A stretch of 64,000 bases of DNA from Pedobacter cryotolerans (GTDB lineage Bacteria; Bacteroidota; Bacteroidia; Sphingobacteriales; Sphingobacteriaceae), in contig NZ_SWBO01000014.1 in the NCBI RefSeq assembly GCF_005116475.1, forward strand, positions 24,126-88,125, written 5' to 3'. Under the pieces are notes generated by a model. It saw nothing but the letters and a program-made list of their open reading frames with translations. It did not search any database and had not been told where the DNA came from. Below, one piece after another: positions 8,086-17,263 of this stretch (its first letter is position 1; each line of letters starts with the position of its first letter). Position numbers and translations under genes: made by a program.

Positions 8086-9429
8086 TTAAGGCAGTGCAAA
8101 AAAAGTAGTCTCAGCTGTGCTTATTATTTCATTGTTTGTCTTTATTTCAAACAAAACATCTGTTTTAAAACCAGTTAAATCTTTCGGATTTTTGATCAAG
8201 AAAAATGTTAATCTAACTGTGCCTTCTTTCGGTAAATACACTGGTTTCTGAATAAACTCTATCTTGTCTGCGGGGTTATCGGATTTAAAAACAAAGTTGA
8301 TGTCTTTATTGGTTTTGTTAATTAATTCGGCATTGTACAAATTACTGATAGCTCCATCTGGCCTAACCTGATAAGTGGTGCCACTAGCCCGTAAAACCGT
8401 AGTTTGTACATTTTGCCTTTTATAAATTAAGCTCGAAAAAACTAAAACTACCACAAACAAAACCGCTGTATAACCGTAAGCTCGTAAACCCAGTTTAAAA
8501 GGTGTTTGCTTTTGAATGTAATCTTGCGTAAAAAAGCCAATTAAGTTTTGAGGTTTGTTAATTTTAAGCATCACCTCGTTACAACTATCAATACAAGCTG
8601 TACAGTTGACACATTCTAATTGGGTACCTTGTCTAATGTCAATTCCAGTAGGGCAAACCTGTACGCATAAACCACAATCAATACAATCTCCTTTGCTTAA
8701 ATCTACCTTGTTTTTTTGTAAATGTGCTCTAGGCTCTCCTCTGTTTTCGTTATACGCAACAATTAAACTTTGGTTATCTAACAATACACCTTGCAACCTA
8801 CCATAAGGGCAAATTACAGTACAAACCACTTCACGCACGTAGGCAAAAACCATATAAAACACAAAGGTGAAGAACCAAATTGAGATAAAGCCAGTAAAGT
8901 GCTGATTAATAGGTTCAGTAACGATTTTATAAAGTACATCAGAGCCGATGATATATGCCAAAAACGTATTGGCGATAGCGAAGGAAATGAGCAGAAATAA
9001 AAAGTGTTTAAAACCTTTTTTCAAAATTTTCTCTCTTGTCCATAGTTGTGCATCTAACTTTTTCTGCTGGTTGGCATCTCCCTCTATCCAATACTCAATT
9101 CGCCTAAAAACCATTTCCATAAAAATAGTTTGCGGACAAGCCCACCCGCACCAAAGCCTACCCAAAATTACCGTAAAGCACACAATGAAGATCATAAAAA
9201 TCAGCATGGCTAAGGCAAAGAGATAAAAATCTTGAGGAGTAAATATCAAACCAAAAAACACAAATTTACGGTCTAAAAAGTTTAACAAAACCCACTGTTC
9301 GCCTTTCATCTTTAAAAAAGGTGCGGCAAACAAAAAAACTAAAAGAACATAGCTTACCCATTTGCGGTAATTGTATAATTTACCAGCAGGTTTTTTAGGG
9401 TAAAGAAATTTACGTCCAATTAGTTTCAT
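8086..9429 (-). CDS. ccoG: cbb3 oxidase accessory ferredoxin-like protein CcoG (FixG/RdxA)
   Basis: A 447-residue membrane protein. Several membrane segments surround CGWACPQTIFMEMVFRR, the conserved CxxxCP motif of the FixG family. Near residues 245-285 are two 4Fe-4S motifs, CIDCGLCVQVCPTGIDI and CVNCTACIDSCNE. A C-terminal periplasmic Ig-like domain (after the last segment near residue 340) completes the usual layout. CcoG is a copper(II) reductase that supplies Cu(I) for the CuB site during oxidase maturation in proteobacteria. Here it follows ccoP with one base between the genes. Confidence 0.95.
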   Translation of the reverse strand: MKLIGRKFLYPKKPAGKLYNYRKWVSYVLLVFLFAAPFLKMKGEQWVLLNFLDRKFVFFGLIFTPQDFYLFALAMLIFMIFIVCFTVILGRLWCGWACPQTIFMEMVFRRIEYWIEGDANQQKKLDAQLWTREKILKKGFKHFLFLLISFAIANTFLAYIIGSDVLYKIVTEPINQHFTGFISIWFFTFVFYMVFAYVREVVCTVICPYGRLQGVLLDNQSLIVAYNENRGEPRAHLQKNKVDLSKGDCIDCGLCVQVCPTGIDIRQGTQLECVNCTACIDSCNEVMLKINKPQNLIGFFTQDYIQKQTPFKLGLRAYGYTAVLFVVVLVFSSLIYKRQNVQTTVLRASGTTYQVRPDGAISNLYNAELINKTNKDINFVFKSDNPADKIEFIQKPVYLPKEGTVRLTFFLIKNPKDLTGFKTDVLFEIKTNNEIISTAETTFFALP

Positions 9430-9430
9430 A

Positions 9431-10375
9431 TTAGTTTTTAGTTATGATTTCAGCATTCGCGGTATCAATTGCTAATTTTTCTTCATATTTTTCGCCTTGT
9501 GGTGCTTTGGCTCCTACCGGATTTGTACCTTTTAAAGACATGATGTAATTGGTAACTTCGCTAATTTGCAACGATGTGAGGTTCTTTTGCCAACTTACCA
9601 TTCCTTTTTCAGGTACGCCATATTTAACCACTTTAAAAACATCCACTACACTACCACCATGCAACCAAAACTCATCAGTTAAATTAGGGCCAACTAAACC
9701 TTGTCCTTTATCGCCATGGCAAGCAATGCAATTTGCATCAAAAACACCTTTTCCATTTACAATTTGAGCAGCATCAATTTTAATCGAGCCTTCATCCACT
9801 TTAGTAGCAGATTTTGCCAGAAAAGCTTTTTTATCTAAATCGGCCTTAGTCATTTCGGTGATATACTCATCATCTTGTCTTTCTCCATATCCACCAATGT
9901 GATAATAGTATAAATAAAAAGCACCAAAAATAATGGTACCATAAAATAGTACATTAAACCAAGCAGGCACCGGATTACTCAATTCTTTAATACCATCATA
10001 AGCATGTGGAATTTCTAAATTTTTCTCTTCTTCCATTGGTTTTAAGCTCAAAAGTTTGGTCCAAATGTTTGGCGTACTCTTTTTAAGTTTTAACCATTCT
10101 GTATAATCAACTTGCTCTGGTTTTTGATATTTAATGAAAGGTTGCGGATCTTTCTGTTCTTTAAGCATTACCTTAAAAGCATTAAAAAGCGTTACAGCAA
10201 CAACCAATAAAACCACTGCAAAAAATAGCAGAGCGATAACAAGCAATTCGGTGATACTTAAACCAATATTTGGTTCTGGTATAATTTGCTTTGCTGGTTC
10301 TACGGTTGTTTGCGCTATAACTCCAGAGCTTATCAGCAAGAGTGTTAAAATTAAATTAGTCTTCTTCATATCCAT
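9431..10375 (-). CDS. ccoP: cbb3 oxidase subunit III CcoP (single-heme form)
   Basis: A 314-residue c-type cytochrome. It has a cleavable signal peptide (start at 10375, or the second Met at 10369: MKKTNLILTLLLISSG), a membrane segment (about 40-65), a cytoplasmic stretch, a second segment NVLFYGTIIFGAFYLYYY, and one periplasmic cytochrome domain with heme motif CIACH and a distal Met in EKGMVSW. Proteobacterial CcoP carries two hemes; only one CxxCH is present here, as is usual in Bacteroidetes. It passes electrons from donors to the CcoO heme. The start overlaps the end of ccoQ by 20 bp. Confidence 0.93.
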   Translation of the reverse strand: MDMKKTNLILTLLLISSGVIAQTTVEPAKQIIPEPNIGLSITELLVIALLFFAVVLLVVAVTLFNAFKVMLKEQKDPQPFIKYQKPEQVDYTEWLKLKKSTPNIWTKLLSLKPMEEEKNLEIPHAYDGIKELSNPVPAWFNVLFYGTIIFGAFYLYYYHIGGYGERQDDEYITEMTKADLDKKAFLAKSATKVDEGSIKIDAAQIVNGKGVFDANCIACHGDKGQGLVGPNLTDEFWLHGGSVVDVFKVVKYGVPEKGMVSWQKNLTSLQISEVTNYIMSLKGTNPVGAKAPQGEKYEEKLAIDTANAEIITKN

Positions 10376-10538
10376 TAGATTGATTGTCTTCGAAAGGTAG
10401 ATTACGCATCACACTGATGTGGCTTCTGCTTAATTTATAGAGGTATAAACCAATTATTAAAAAGAAAACCATAAATATGATGAGCGATGTAATGAGGTAA
10501 AATTCACCGCCGGCTAAGTCTTTAATTTGTTTAAACAT
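10356..10538 (-). CDS. ccoQ: cbb3 oxidase subunit IV-like small membrane protein CcoQ
   Basis: A 60-residue protein with one membrane segment (FYLITSLIIFMVFFLIIGLY) and a charged C-terminal tail. It sits between ccoNO and ccoP, with a 2-bp gap and a 20-bp overlap, the place where CcoQ is found in cbb3 operons. Sequence alone is not diagnostic, because CcoQ is poorly conserved, but length, single helix and position all fit. CcoQ stabilises the assembled oxidase in the membrane. Confidence 0.8.
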   Translation of the reverse strand: MFKQIKDLAGGEFYLITSLIIFMVFFLIIGLYLYKLSRSHISVMRNLPFEDNQSNGYEED

Positions 10539-10540
10539 AA

Positions 10541-12679
10541 TTATTGGTTTGAAGGAATGGTCATTCGGTTTGCTTTTATATCTGTACCCATACGCTGTAA
10601 ATAAGCAATTAAGGCTATAATTTCTTTGTCGCTTTTAACGTTGATGTTGTTTTGTTTCAAATCTTTGGCAATTTCATCAGCTTGGATTTTTAGTTTATCA
10701 TTTGCTTCAGATGCAAAACCATCGCGATAAGGCACACCTAAGGTTTGCATGGCTCTTATTTTTGCTGGCGTTGTAGAAACATCAAGTGTTTGCTCTATTA
10801 ACCAAGGGTACGGCGGCATAATGCTACCTGGCGACATAGATGTTGGATCTACCATGTGGTTAAAATGCCATGCGTTAGAATATTTACCACCAATTCTGTG
10901 TAAATCTGGTCCGGTACGTTTACTACCCCATAAAAATGGATGATCGTACACAAATTCTCCAGCTTTGCTATACTCGCCATAACGTTCTGTTTCTGAGCGG
11001 AAAGGACGTATAGTTTGCGTATGACAGTTTACACAACCTTCTCTGATGTATAGATCTCTGCCCTGCAGCTCTAAAGGCGAATATGGTTTTACGGCTGCAA
11101 TGGTTGGGATATTAGATTCGATGGTAAATGTGGGCATCATTTCTACCATGCCACCAATTAAAATCACGATTAATGATAACACCATAAATTTCATTGGTTT
11201 ACGTTCTAAAACGCGGTGCCATTTTTTATCAGCTGGATCGGTTGATTCTATTTCTTTTGCCAATGGCATTGCCTCAACGGTTTCATCAACCAATTTTGCT
11301 CTTAACATGGTTTTACCCAAGTTTATAGCCATTACAATTACACCAAGCAAATACATTGCACCACCAATGCCACGTAAAACATGCATCGGAATAATTTGTA
11401 GTGTAGTAGTTAAAAAGTTAGGGTATTTTAATAAACCTTCGGCGGTAAACTCTTTCCACATTAAGCCTTGTGTAAAACCAGCCCAGTACATTGGTACAGC
11501 ATAAAATAAGATGCCCAAAGTACCAATCCAGAAGTGGAAAGAAGCCATTTTTTTAGAATACAATTCTGTTTTATACAGCTTTGGCACCAAATAATACATG
11601 ATCCCGAAGGTTAAAAATCCGTTCCATCCTAAAGCGCCAACGTGTACGTGTGCTACAATCCAATCGGTAAAGTGAGCAACTGCGTTAATTTGTTTTAACG
11701 ATAACATTGGCCCTTCGAAAGTTGCCATACCATAAGCAGTAATGGCAACTACCATAAACTTTAAAGTAACATCTTCACGAACTTTATCCCATGCGCCACG
11801 TAAGGTTAACAAACCGTTAATCATACCGCCCCAACTTGGGGCAATTAGCATAATCGAAAATGCAACACCTACCGATTGTGCCCATCCTGGTAAGGAAGTA
11901 TATAGCAAATGGTGTGGCCCAGCCCAGATATAGATAAAAATTAACGACCAAAAGTGAAGAATACTAAGTTTATAAGAGTACACAGGGCGATTTGCCATTT
12001 TAGGCAAAAAGTAATACATCATCCCTAAATAAGGTGTAGTTAAGAAAAATGCCACCGCGTTATGTCCATACCACCATTGTACCAAGGCATCTTGCACACC
12101 AGCGAACACATAATAGCTTTTTAAGAAAGAAATTGGTAATTGAAAAGAGTTTACGATGTGTAAAACCGCAATAGTTACAAATGTGGCAATGTAAAACCAA
12201 ATGGCAACGTATAAATGGCGTTCTCGGCGTTTAAAAATTGTACCGAACATATTTACACCAAAAACTACCCAAATTAGGGTTATGGCAATATCAATTGGCC
12301 ATTCTAACTCTGCATACTCATGCGATGAAGTAAAACCGAGTGGCAATGTAATTACAGCCGAAACGATAATGAGTTGCCAACCCCAAAAATGAATTTTGCT
12401 TAAGGTATCACTAAACGTACGGGCTTTTAACAAACGTTGAAGCGAGTAATATACTCCCATAAAAATGGCATTACCAACAAAGGCAAAAATTACCGCATTG
12501 GTGTGCAATGGTCTAATTCTACCAAAGGTGGTATATTGGTTGCCCATGTTCATTGCAGGTTTAAATAGTTGCAAAGCGATGAGCAAACCTACTGTCATGC
12601 CAATGATACCCCAAATGATGGTGGCAATACCAAAATTGCGAACAATCTTGTTGTCGTAAGTAAATTTTTCTAACTGCAT
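10541..12679 (-). CDS. ccoN/ccoO: cbb3 cytochrome oxidase, fused subunits I and II (CcoN-CcoO)
   Basis: A 712-residue fusion. The N-terminal about 480 residues are CcoN, the proton-pumping catalytic subunit: VQWWYGHNAVAFFLTTPYLG carries the CuB His and nearby Tyr, HHLLYTSLPGWAQSVG the paired His, and DWIVAHVHVGALGWNGF the heme ligands. After a linker the CcoO part has one membrane segment (FMVLSLIVILIGGMVEMM) and a heme c domain with CVNCH, RTGPDLHRIGGKYS and the Met ligand in SIMPPYPWL. It reduces O2 with very high affinity. I start at the Met at 12679 (MQLEKFTYDNKIVRNFG), not at 12709, because homology begins there. An FNR-like box lies 87 bp upstream. Confidence 0.96.
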   Translation of the reverse strand: MQLEKFTYDNKIVRNFGIATIIWGIIGMTVGLLIALQLFKPAMNMGNQYTTFGRIRPLHTNAVIFAFVGNAIFMGVYYSLQRLLKARTFSDTLSKIHFWGWQLIIVSAVITLPLGFTSSHEYAELEWPIDIAITLIWVVFGVNMFGTIFKRRERHLYVAIWFYIATFVTIAVLHIVNSFQLPISFLKSYYVFAGVQDALVQWWYGHNAVAFFLTTPYLGMMYYFLPKMANRPVYSYKLSILHFWSLIFIYIWAGPHHLLYTSLPGWAQSVGVAFSIMLIAPSWGGMINGLLTLRGAWDKVREDVTLKFMVVAITAYGMATFEGPMLSLKQINAVAHFTDWIVAHVHVGALGWNGFLTFGIMYYLVPKLYKTELYSKKMASFHFWIGTLGILFYAVPMYWAGFTQGLMWKEFTAEGLLKYPNFLTTTLQIIPMHVLRGIGGAMYLLGVIVMAINLGKTMLRAKLVDETVEAMPLAKEIESTDPADKKWHRVLERKPMKFMVLSLIVILIGGMVEMMPTFTIESNIPTIAAVKPYSPLELQGRDLYIREGCVNCHTQTIRPFRSETERYGEYSKAGEFVYDHPFLWGSKRTGPDLHRIGGKYSNAWHFNHMVDPTSMSPGSIMPPYPWLIEQTLDVSTTPAKIRAMQTLGVPYRDGFASEANDKLKIQADEIAKDLKQNNINVKSDKEIIALIAYLQRMGTDIKANRMTIPSNQ

Positions 12680-12706
12680 AAAATAGTTTTGTGTTTTGTA
12701 ATGAAA

Positions 12707-12772
12707 CAAAGGTATTTGCTAGATGAAATTTGAAGGGTGACAGTGCTTAGTTAGAAATGTGATATTGGTCAC
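12707..12772 (-). promoter_or_regulatory. FNR-like box and -7 element of the ccoNO operon
   Basis: GTGAT-ATTG-GTCAC (12759-12772) is an FNR/CRP-like palindrome with one imperfect pair. The minus-strand -7 element TACCTTTG (12714-12707) matches TAnnTTTG exactly. Its first T is 51.5 bp from the palindrome centre, so the box would be near -62, the classic class I position for CRP/FNR activators. Confidence 0.75.
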
Positions 12773-12805
12773 TATTGAGGGGAATTATGGAATTTTAAAA
12801 TCGAC

Positions 12806-12895
12806 CGTCATTCCCGCGTAGGCGGGAATAGTAATGCGCTAAATTCTATTTTCATTTGTATTGCATTACGATTGCCAGTCGAGCTGACAATGACG
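12806..12895. repeat. Dispersed palindromic repeat (CGTCATTCCCGCG type)
   Basis: A 90-bp element bounded by CGTCATTCCCGCGTAGGCGG on the left and GTCGAGCTGACAATGACG on the right, so the outermost bases form an inverted pair (CGTCATT / AATGACG), and the left arm has its own hairpin CCCGCGTAGGCGGG. Elements of this look are scattered between genes in Bacteroidetes genomes (from memory). It separates ccoS from the ccoNO promoter and could act as a weak terminator. Confidence 0.65.
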
Positions 12896-12928
12896 ATAAG
12901 GCTAGTGAAGACTGTTAACTGAAAACCC

Positions 12929-13087
12929 CTAACTGTCAACTTTAGAATCCTCATCCTCAAACAACACTCTGATTCCTGGAGTTACCACATCATCATGCTG
13001 GCCATTTTTGAGCGACCAAACAAAAGCACCTAAAAAAATCAAAGCCATTAATATGCTACAACCAACCAAAAAATAAAGTATGTTCAT
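12929..13087 (-). CDS. ccoS: cbb3 oxidase maturation protein CcoS
   Basis: A 52-residue protein that is easy to miss. It reads MNILYFLVGCSILMALIF at the start, one membrane segment, followed by GAFVWSLKNGQHDD and a short acidic tail VLFEDEDSKVDS. CcoS proteins are 45-70 residues with an N-terminal membrane helix and the pattern FxWAxxxGQFDD, so the match is good. The ATG overlaps the fixI stop by 4 bp (ATGA), which indicates coupled translation. CcoS is needed to put heme and copper cofactors into CcoN in Rhodobacter. Confidence 0.92.
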   Translation of the reverse strand: MNILYFLVGCSILMALIFLGAFVWSLKNGQHDDVVTPGIRVLFEDEDSKVDS

Positions 13088-15465
13088 AATAATTTGTTTT
13101 TACTTGCAAAAAATCTGGTAGCTATGGTAGTAAAACTGATAATGGTAATGGTACTAATAGGCATCAGCACTGCTGCAACTAAAGGATAAAGTGTACCTTG
13201 AACTGCATAATACAAACCCACACAGTTATAGGTAATTGCAATAGCAAAGCTGATTTTAATAATTTTCAAACCATCTTTACTGAGCTGATGAAAATTTGGA
13301 AGTAGCGATAGTGAACTACCTTTTAAAATGGCATCGCAACCGGGTGTAAAATTGTTCACATTATCGGTAATTGCGATACCAAAATCACTTTGTTTTAAAG
13401 CTCCTGCATCATTCAATCCATCGCCAAGCATCATTACTTTTTCACCATTTTGCTGTTGCTGTGTTATAGCGGTTAACTTTTCTTGTGGACTTTGCTCAAA
13501 ACTAATATCGGCCAAAGGCGAAAAAAAAGTTTGCAAAGCCTGCTCATCTTTATTGGTATCGCCAGAAAGCACTTTTAACTTAAATTGGGTTGTAAGTTTT
13601 GTTATCAGCTTTGCTAAATTTGGGCGCCACTGTTGGGCAACAATAAATGTTCCTTTGTATTGTTCGTTAATTACGATGTGTACTCCTGATTTCTCTGGAG
13701 CTTTAATAGCAAAAGGCAATAAAGATTGATTACCTGCATAAACCATTTGCTGATTAACTATCCCTCTAATTCCTTTACCTAAAACCTCTTTATATTGCGT
13801 AATCGGATAAAATTGATTGCAGGAAAGGTGTTTTAAAACCTGTCGGCTTAATGGGTGCGATGAATGGTTGAGCAATGAAACCACTATCTTTTTATCTTCA
13901 TCAGTAAGGTTACCAGTAAAACTGATTATAGCATTTTCTGCAGTAGTCAACGTTCCTGTTTTATCGAAAACAATCGAGTTACAACTGGCTAAATCTTCAA
14001 CGGCATCGGTGTTTTTTACATAAAAACCCTTTTTATCGAAAACAGCTAAAATAGCCGACAAAGTAAACGGCGTACTTAAAGCCAACACGCAAGGACAAGC
14101 TACAATAATTACTGCTGTAAATGCGGCCCAAGCTTTTGCCGAATTTCCGTAGTAAAACCAATAAACCATTGCACTAAAAGCAATTACAAACACTACAATA
14201 CTGAAAACTTTAGCTACACTATCGTTAAAATTTTGTTTAAACTTAGCTTTGTAGTTCTCTTTGTTCCACAAACTTGTCAGGTAACTTTGCGATGCATTTT
14301 TAACCACTTCAATTTCTATACCTTCGCCCATTTGCTTGCCACCTGCATAAATAATTTCGCCTAAAACCTTGTGTTTTGGTTCTGTTTCGCCAGTCACAAA
14401 ACTCATATCTAACCATGCATCGCCTTTCATTAAAATAGAATCTGCAGGCACTAATTCTCCATTCCTAATCCATAACCTATCGCCTATGGCCAACTCATTA
14501 ATTGCTTTTGGTTTTTCTTTTCCACCTTGTAAAGTGGTAATAGCAATCGGGAAATAAGAGCGATAATCTCTATCAAACGAAATGTGATGATAAGTGCGTT
14601 GCTTAACCCACTTGCCCATCAACAATAAAAAAACCAATCCTGTTAAGGTATCTGCAAAACCTACGCCATCATTAAAAATTACCGAATAGGCAGTTCTTAA
14701 AAATAAAACGGCAATAATTAAAGCCAAAGGTGTATCTAAGTTTACGTGTTTGTGTTTTAAGCTCGCATAGGCGGATAAAAAATAATCTTTGGCACAAAAC
14801 AAAACAACAGGTATAGAAAAAGCCAGATTTAGCCAACCAAATAACGCTTTAAATTGCGGTTCGAGGTTAGATAGGCCAAAATATTCTGGAAAACTGAACA
14901 GCATTACATTACCCATGCAAAAACCTGATACTGCAATTTTTAAAATCAAACTTTTGTTTACTGTGTTACTGTTTTCTTTAACAAAATCTTGTAAATTAAT
15001 GGCTGGTTCGTAACCAATTTGTACCAAGGTTTCTACTAATTTTCGTAAACTAATTTCTTGGTGCTTAAAACTAATGCTGACTTCTTTTTTTAAAAAGTCG
15101 ATACGAGAATTGAATATGGCTGCATCTATTTTATATAAATGTTCTAACAACCAAATGCAAGAACTGCAATGAATTGCCGGAATGTAAAAAGTAACCATAC
15201 TACTCGTTTCATCCTGATAATTAAGCAATTGTTTAAGTAGGCTTGGCTCATCTAAATACTCGAAATGAGTGTTTAGATTTAGTCGTTTACCAGGTGTGTC
15301 ATTATATGCATAATAGGCACACATGTTATTGTTAGCCAAAATTTGATACACGCCTTTACAACCTGCACAGCAGAAATGTTTGTCATCAATTACTAAATCC
15401 AATGTTGCAATTTCCTCTCCGCAATGGTAACATAAACTTGCCTCGATAATTTTTTGCTGTTCCAT
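13084..15465 (-). CDS. fixI: Copper-transporting P-type ATPase for cbb3 assembly (FixI/CcoI)
   Basis: A 793-residue P1B-type ATPase. The N-terminus has a Cys-rich metal-binding piece (CYHCGEEI and HFCCAGCKGVY), typical of FixI/CcoI, then a heavy-metal-associated domain with CSSC near residue 100. The membrane copper site is CPCVLAL; the phosphorylated Asp is in DKTGTLT; the hinge is GDGLNDAGALKQSDFG. It should export Cu(I) from the cytoplasm for insertion into the oxidase, rather than serve copper tolerance. It lies 9 bp after hemN and overlaps ccoS by 4 bp. Confidence 0.95.
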   Translation of the reverse strand: MEQQKIIEASLCYHCGEEIATLDLVIDDKHFCCAGCKGVYQILANNNMCAYYAYNDTPGKRLNLNTHFEYLDEPSLLKQLLNYQDETSSMVTFYIPAIHCSSCIWLLEHLYKIDAAIFNSRIDFLKKEVSISFKHQEISLRKLVETLVQIGYEPAINLQDFVKENSNTVNKSLILKIAVSGFCMGNVMLFSFPEYFGLSNLEPQFKALFGWLNLAFSIPVVLFCAKDYFLSAYASLKHKHVNLDTPLALIIAVLFLRTAYSVIFNDGVGFADTLTGLVFLLLMGKWVKQRTYHHISFDRDYRSYFPIAITTLQGGKEKPKAINELAIGDRLWIRNGELVPADSILMKGDAWLDMSFVTGETEPKHKVLGEIIYAGGKQMGEGIEIEVVKNASQSYLTSLWNKENYKAKFKQNFNDSVAKVFSIVVFVIAFSAMVYWFYYGNSAKAWAAFTAVIIVACPCVLALSTPFTLSAILAVFDKKGFYVKNTDAVEDLASCNSIVFDKTGTLTTAENAIISFTGNLTDEDKKIVVSLLNHSSHPLSRQVLKHLSCNQFYPITQYKEVLGKGIRGIVNQQMVYAGNQSLLPFAIKAPEKSGVHIVINEQYKGTFIVAQQWRPNLAKLITKLTTQFKLKVLSGDTNKDEQALQTFFSPLADISFEQSPQEKLTAITQQQQNGEKVMMLGDGLNDAGALKQSDFGIAITDNVNNFTPGCDAILKGSSLSLLPNFHQLSKDGLKIIKISFAIAITYNCVGLYYAVQGTLYPLVAAVLMPISTITIISFTTIATRFFASKNKLL

Positions 15466-15474
15466 AAAATGTGG

Positions 15475-16815
15475 TTAAACTGCGTTACTAAACAAATTGG
15501 TTTGCGGTTGCCTTTGCCATAAACGCTCGTCGAATGCCATGCAAATGTTTCTTAAAAAAGATCTGCCTTGTGGTGTGATTTGTACTTGGTTGTGTGCAAC
15601 CAAAACGAGTTGATCATTCATAAATGGCGTTAATCTTTCTAAAATAGATAAAGGAATTTCGGTCTTAAACTTGGTAAACCCTTTACACATGAGGTTTAAA
15701 ATGTGTTTTCTGATATTAAGGTCTTTATCAGTTAGGAGATGTCCTTTTTCTATTGCAAAATGGCCTTTATCAACTTGCTCCATATAACCTTCAACAGTTT
15801 TGTTATTTTGTGCAAAAGCAGTTTGGCAATCGCTGATTGAAGAAACGCCCAAGCCAATTAATAGTTGAGTAGCCTGATCGGTATAGCCCATAAAATTTCG
15901 GTGCAATTGCTGGTTTTGGCCAGCTTTACAGAGGCTATCCTGCTTTAATGCAAAATGATCCATACCAATTTCTTCATAGCCAGCATTAAGCAAAGCAGCT
16001 CTACCCAATTGGTATAAAGCAAATTTTTCATCTCCTGTCGGGATATCTTTTTCGGAGTAATGTCTTTGTCCAGGTTTAAGCCAAGGCACATGAGCATAGC
16101 TGTAAAAAGCAATACGTTCTGGCAACATTTTAATCACTTCAGCTATGGTTTCGGCAAGGCCGATTGTGGTTTGGCCGGGTAAGCCGTAAATTAAATCGAA
16201 ATTGATGGAATCATAACCTAATTTGCGAGCTTCGGTGGTTATGCGCTGCACTTGAGCCGGAGTTTGAAAACGATTGATCATCAGTTGTACTTTCGGATCG
16301 AAATCTTGTATCCCTAAGCTTAAACGTTTAAAACCTAACTGGTTTAAAGTTTTTAAATGATCAGCTGTAGTATTATCAGGATGACCTTCAAAGGAAAATG
16401 AAATATCATCAACTGTGTTACCTTTTAAAATGGTATTGATTAATCGCTGTAAATTTACTGCACTAAAAAAAGTAGGTGTGCCGCCACCCAAATGCAATTC
16501 TTTAATTTTTGGTTTTTCACCTAGTACCTTACAGTACATTTCCCACTCTTTAATTAACGCATCAATGTAAGGTATTTCTACACCATGGTTTTTAGTGATA
16601 CGAGTATTGCAACCGCAATAAGTGCATAAACTTTCGCAAAAAGGTAAATGAATATATAAGCTAATTCCTTCTGTATTACTTTCAGTATAAGTTTTTTGCA
16701 ACTCGGTTAACCAGCCATTAACAGAAAATTTATCGGTTTCCCAATACGGAACAGTTGGATAACTGGTATATCTAGGTGCAGCAATATTGTATTTTTTGAG
16801 CAAGTCAGTGTTCAT
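15475..16815 (-). CDS. hemN: Oxygen-independent coproporphyrinogen III oxidase HemN
   Basis: A 446-residue radical SAM enzyme that decarboxylates coproporphyrinogen III to protoporphyrinogen IX without O2, so heme can still be made at low oxygen. The 4Fe-4S motif is CESLCTYCGCN, with the extra Cys typical of true HemN, preceded by YTSYPTVPYW and followed by ELHLGGGTPTF. Near residue 320 is HRNFMGYTDQATQLLIGLGVSSIS, also typical of HemN. I prefer the Met at 16815 (MNTDLLKKYNIAAPRYTSYP) over 16827, since family members start there. It overlaps the upstream gene by 11 bp, so translation is probably coupled, and makes heme for the cbb3 subunits. Confidence 0.95.
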   Translation of the reverse strand: MNTDLLKKYNIAAPRYTSYPTVPYWETDKFSVNGWLTELQKTYTESNTEGISLYIHLPFCESLCTYCGCNTRITKNHGVEIPYIDALIKEWEMYCKVLGEKPKIKELHLGGGTPTFFSAVNLQRLINTILKGNTVDDISFSFEGHPDNTTADHLKTLNQLGFKRLSLGIQDFDPKVQLMINRFQTPAQVQRITTEARKLGYDSINFDLIYGLPGQTTIGLAETIAEVIKMLPERIAFYSYAHVPWLKPGQRHYSEKDIPTGDEKFALYQLGRAALLNAGYEEIGMDHFALKQDSLCKAGQNQQLHRNFMGYTDQATQLLIGLGVSSISDCQTAFAQNNKTVEGYMEQVDKGHFAIEKGHLLTDKDLNIRKHILNLMCKGFTKFKTEIPLSILERLTPFMNDQLVLVAHNQVQITPQGRSFLRNICMAFDERLWQRQPQTNLFSNAV

Positions 16816-17242
16816 GATTCTGATCAATTATGGATTTAACTGCACAACTATTTTGGCAACAACAAGCATCGCCAACACATTTTCCTGCTGCCCAATTATC
16901 TAGGTTCTTAATTACCTGATGCATGTTCTCTAAATTGCCACCATCTTTAAAAGGAATATTAGCAATTTTTAAACCCGCTGCTTTAGCGGCAAATAAATCG
17001 ATGTGACTATAGTCAAATGAGGAGGTAGCAATATATTTAATACCTAAAGCTTTTAACCCGGCAACAATATCAGCATTTAGCGGATCCTGGTTAAACACGA
17101 TAAGTGCTTCTTTACCAGCAGCAAAATTTAGTGTATCTAAAGTTAAGCTATTGGCTATAATTGTTATTTCGTGTTTTTTGTAGTTAGCTAATATTAACCA
17201 CTCTTTTTCTTTCGGATTGATGTTGTAGGCGATAGCTTTCAT
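16805..17242 (-). CDS. Stand-alone D-2-hydroxyacid dehydrogenase N-terminal-like domain with Cys-rich tail
   Basis: A 145-residue protein resembling only the first catalytic half-domain of D-lactate dehydrogenase type enzymes: MKAIAYNINPKEKEWLILAN at the start, then ALIVFNQDPLNADIVAGL, IKYIATSSFDYSHIDLFAAK (where the family has RSAGFNHVDL) and LKIANIPF. The NAD-binding half and the active-site Arg, Glu and His regions are missing. Instead it ends with a Cys cluster, CVGDACCCQNSC, that could bind metal. No stop or frameshift is visible, so this looks like a repurposed domain and not a recent fragment. It is the first gene of the hemN-fixI-ccoS operon, under an FNR-like site. Confidence 0.75.
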   Translation of the reverse strand: MKAIAYNINPKEKEWLILANYKKHEITIIANSLTLDTLNFAAGKEALIVFNQDPLNADIVAGLKALGIKYIATSSFDYSHIDLFAAKAAGLKIANIPFKDGGNLENMHQVIKNLDNWAAGKCVGDACCCQNSCAVKSIIDQNHEH

Positions 17243-17263
17243 TCATGCATAGTTTATACCATG

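Noticed and set aside
11046..11504. A 152-residue open frame on the plus strand inside ccoNO
   Set aside because: It is the antisense of conserved oxidase coding sequence.
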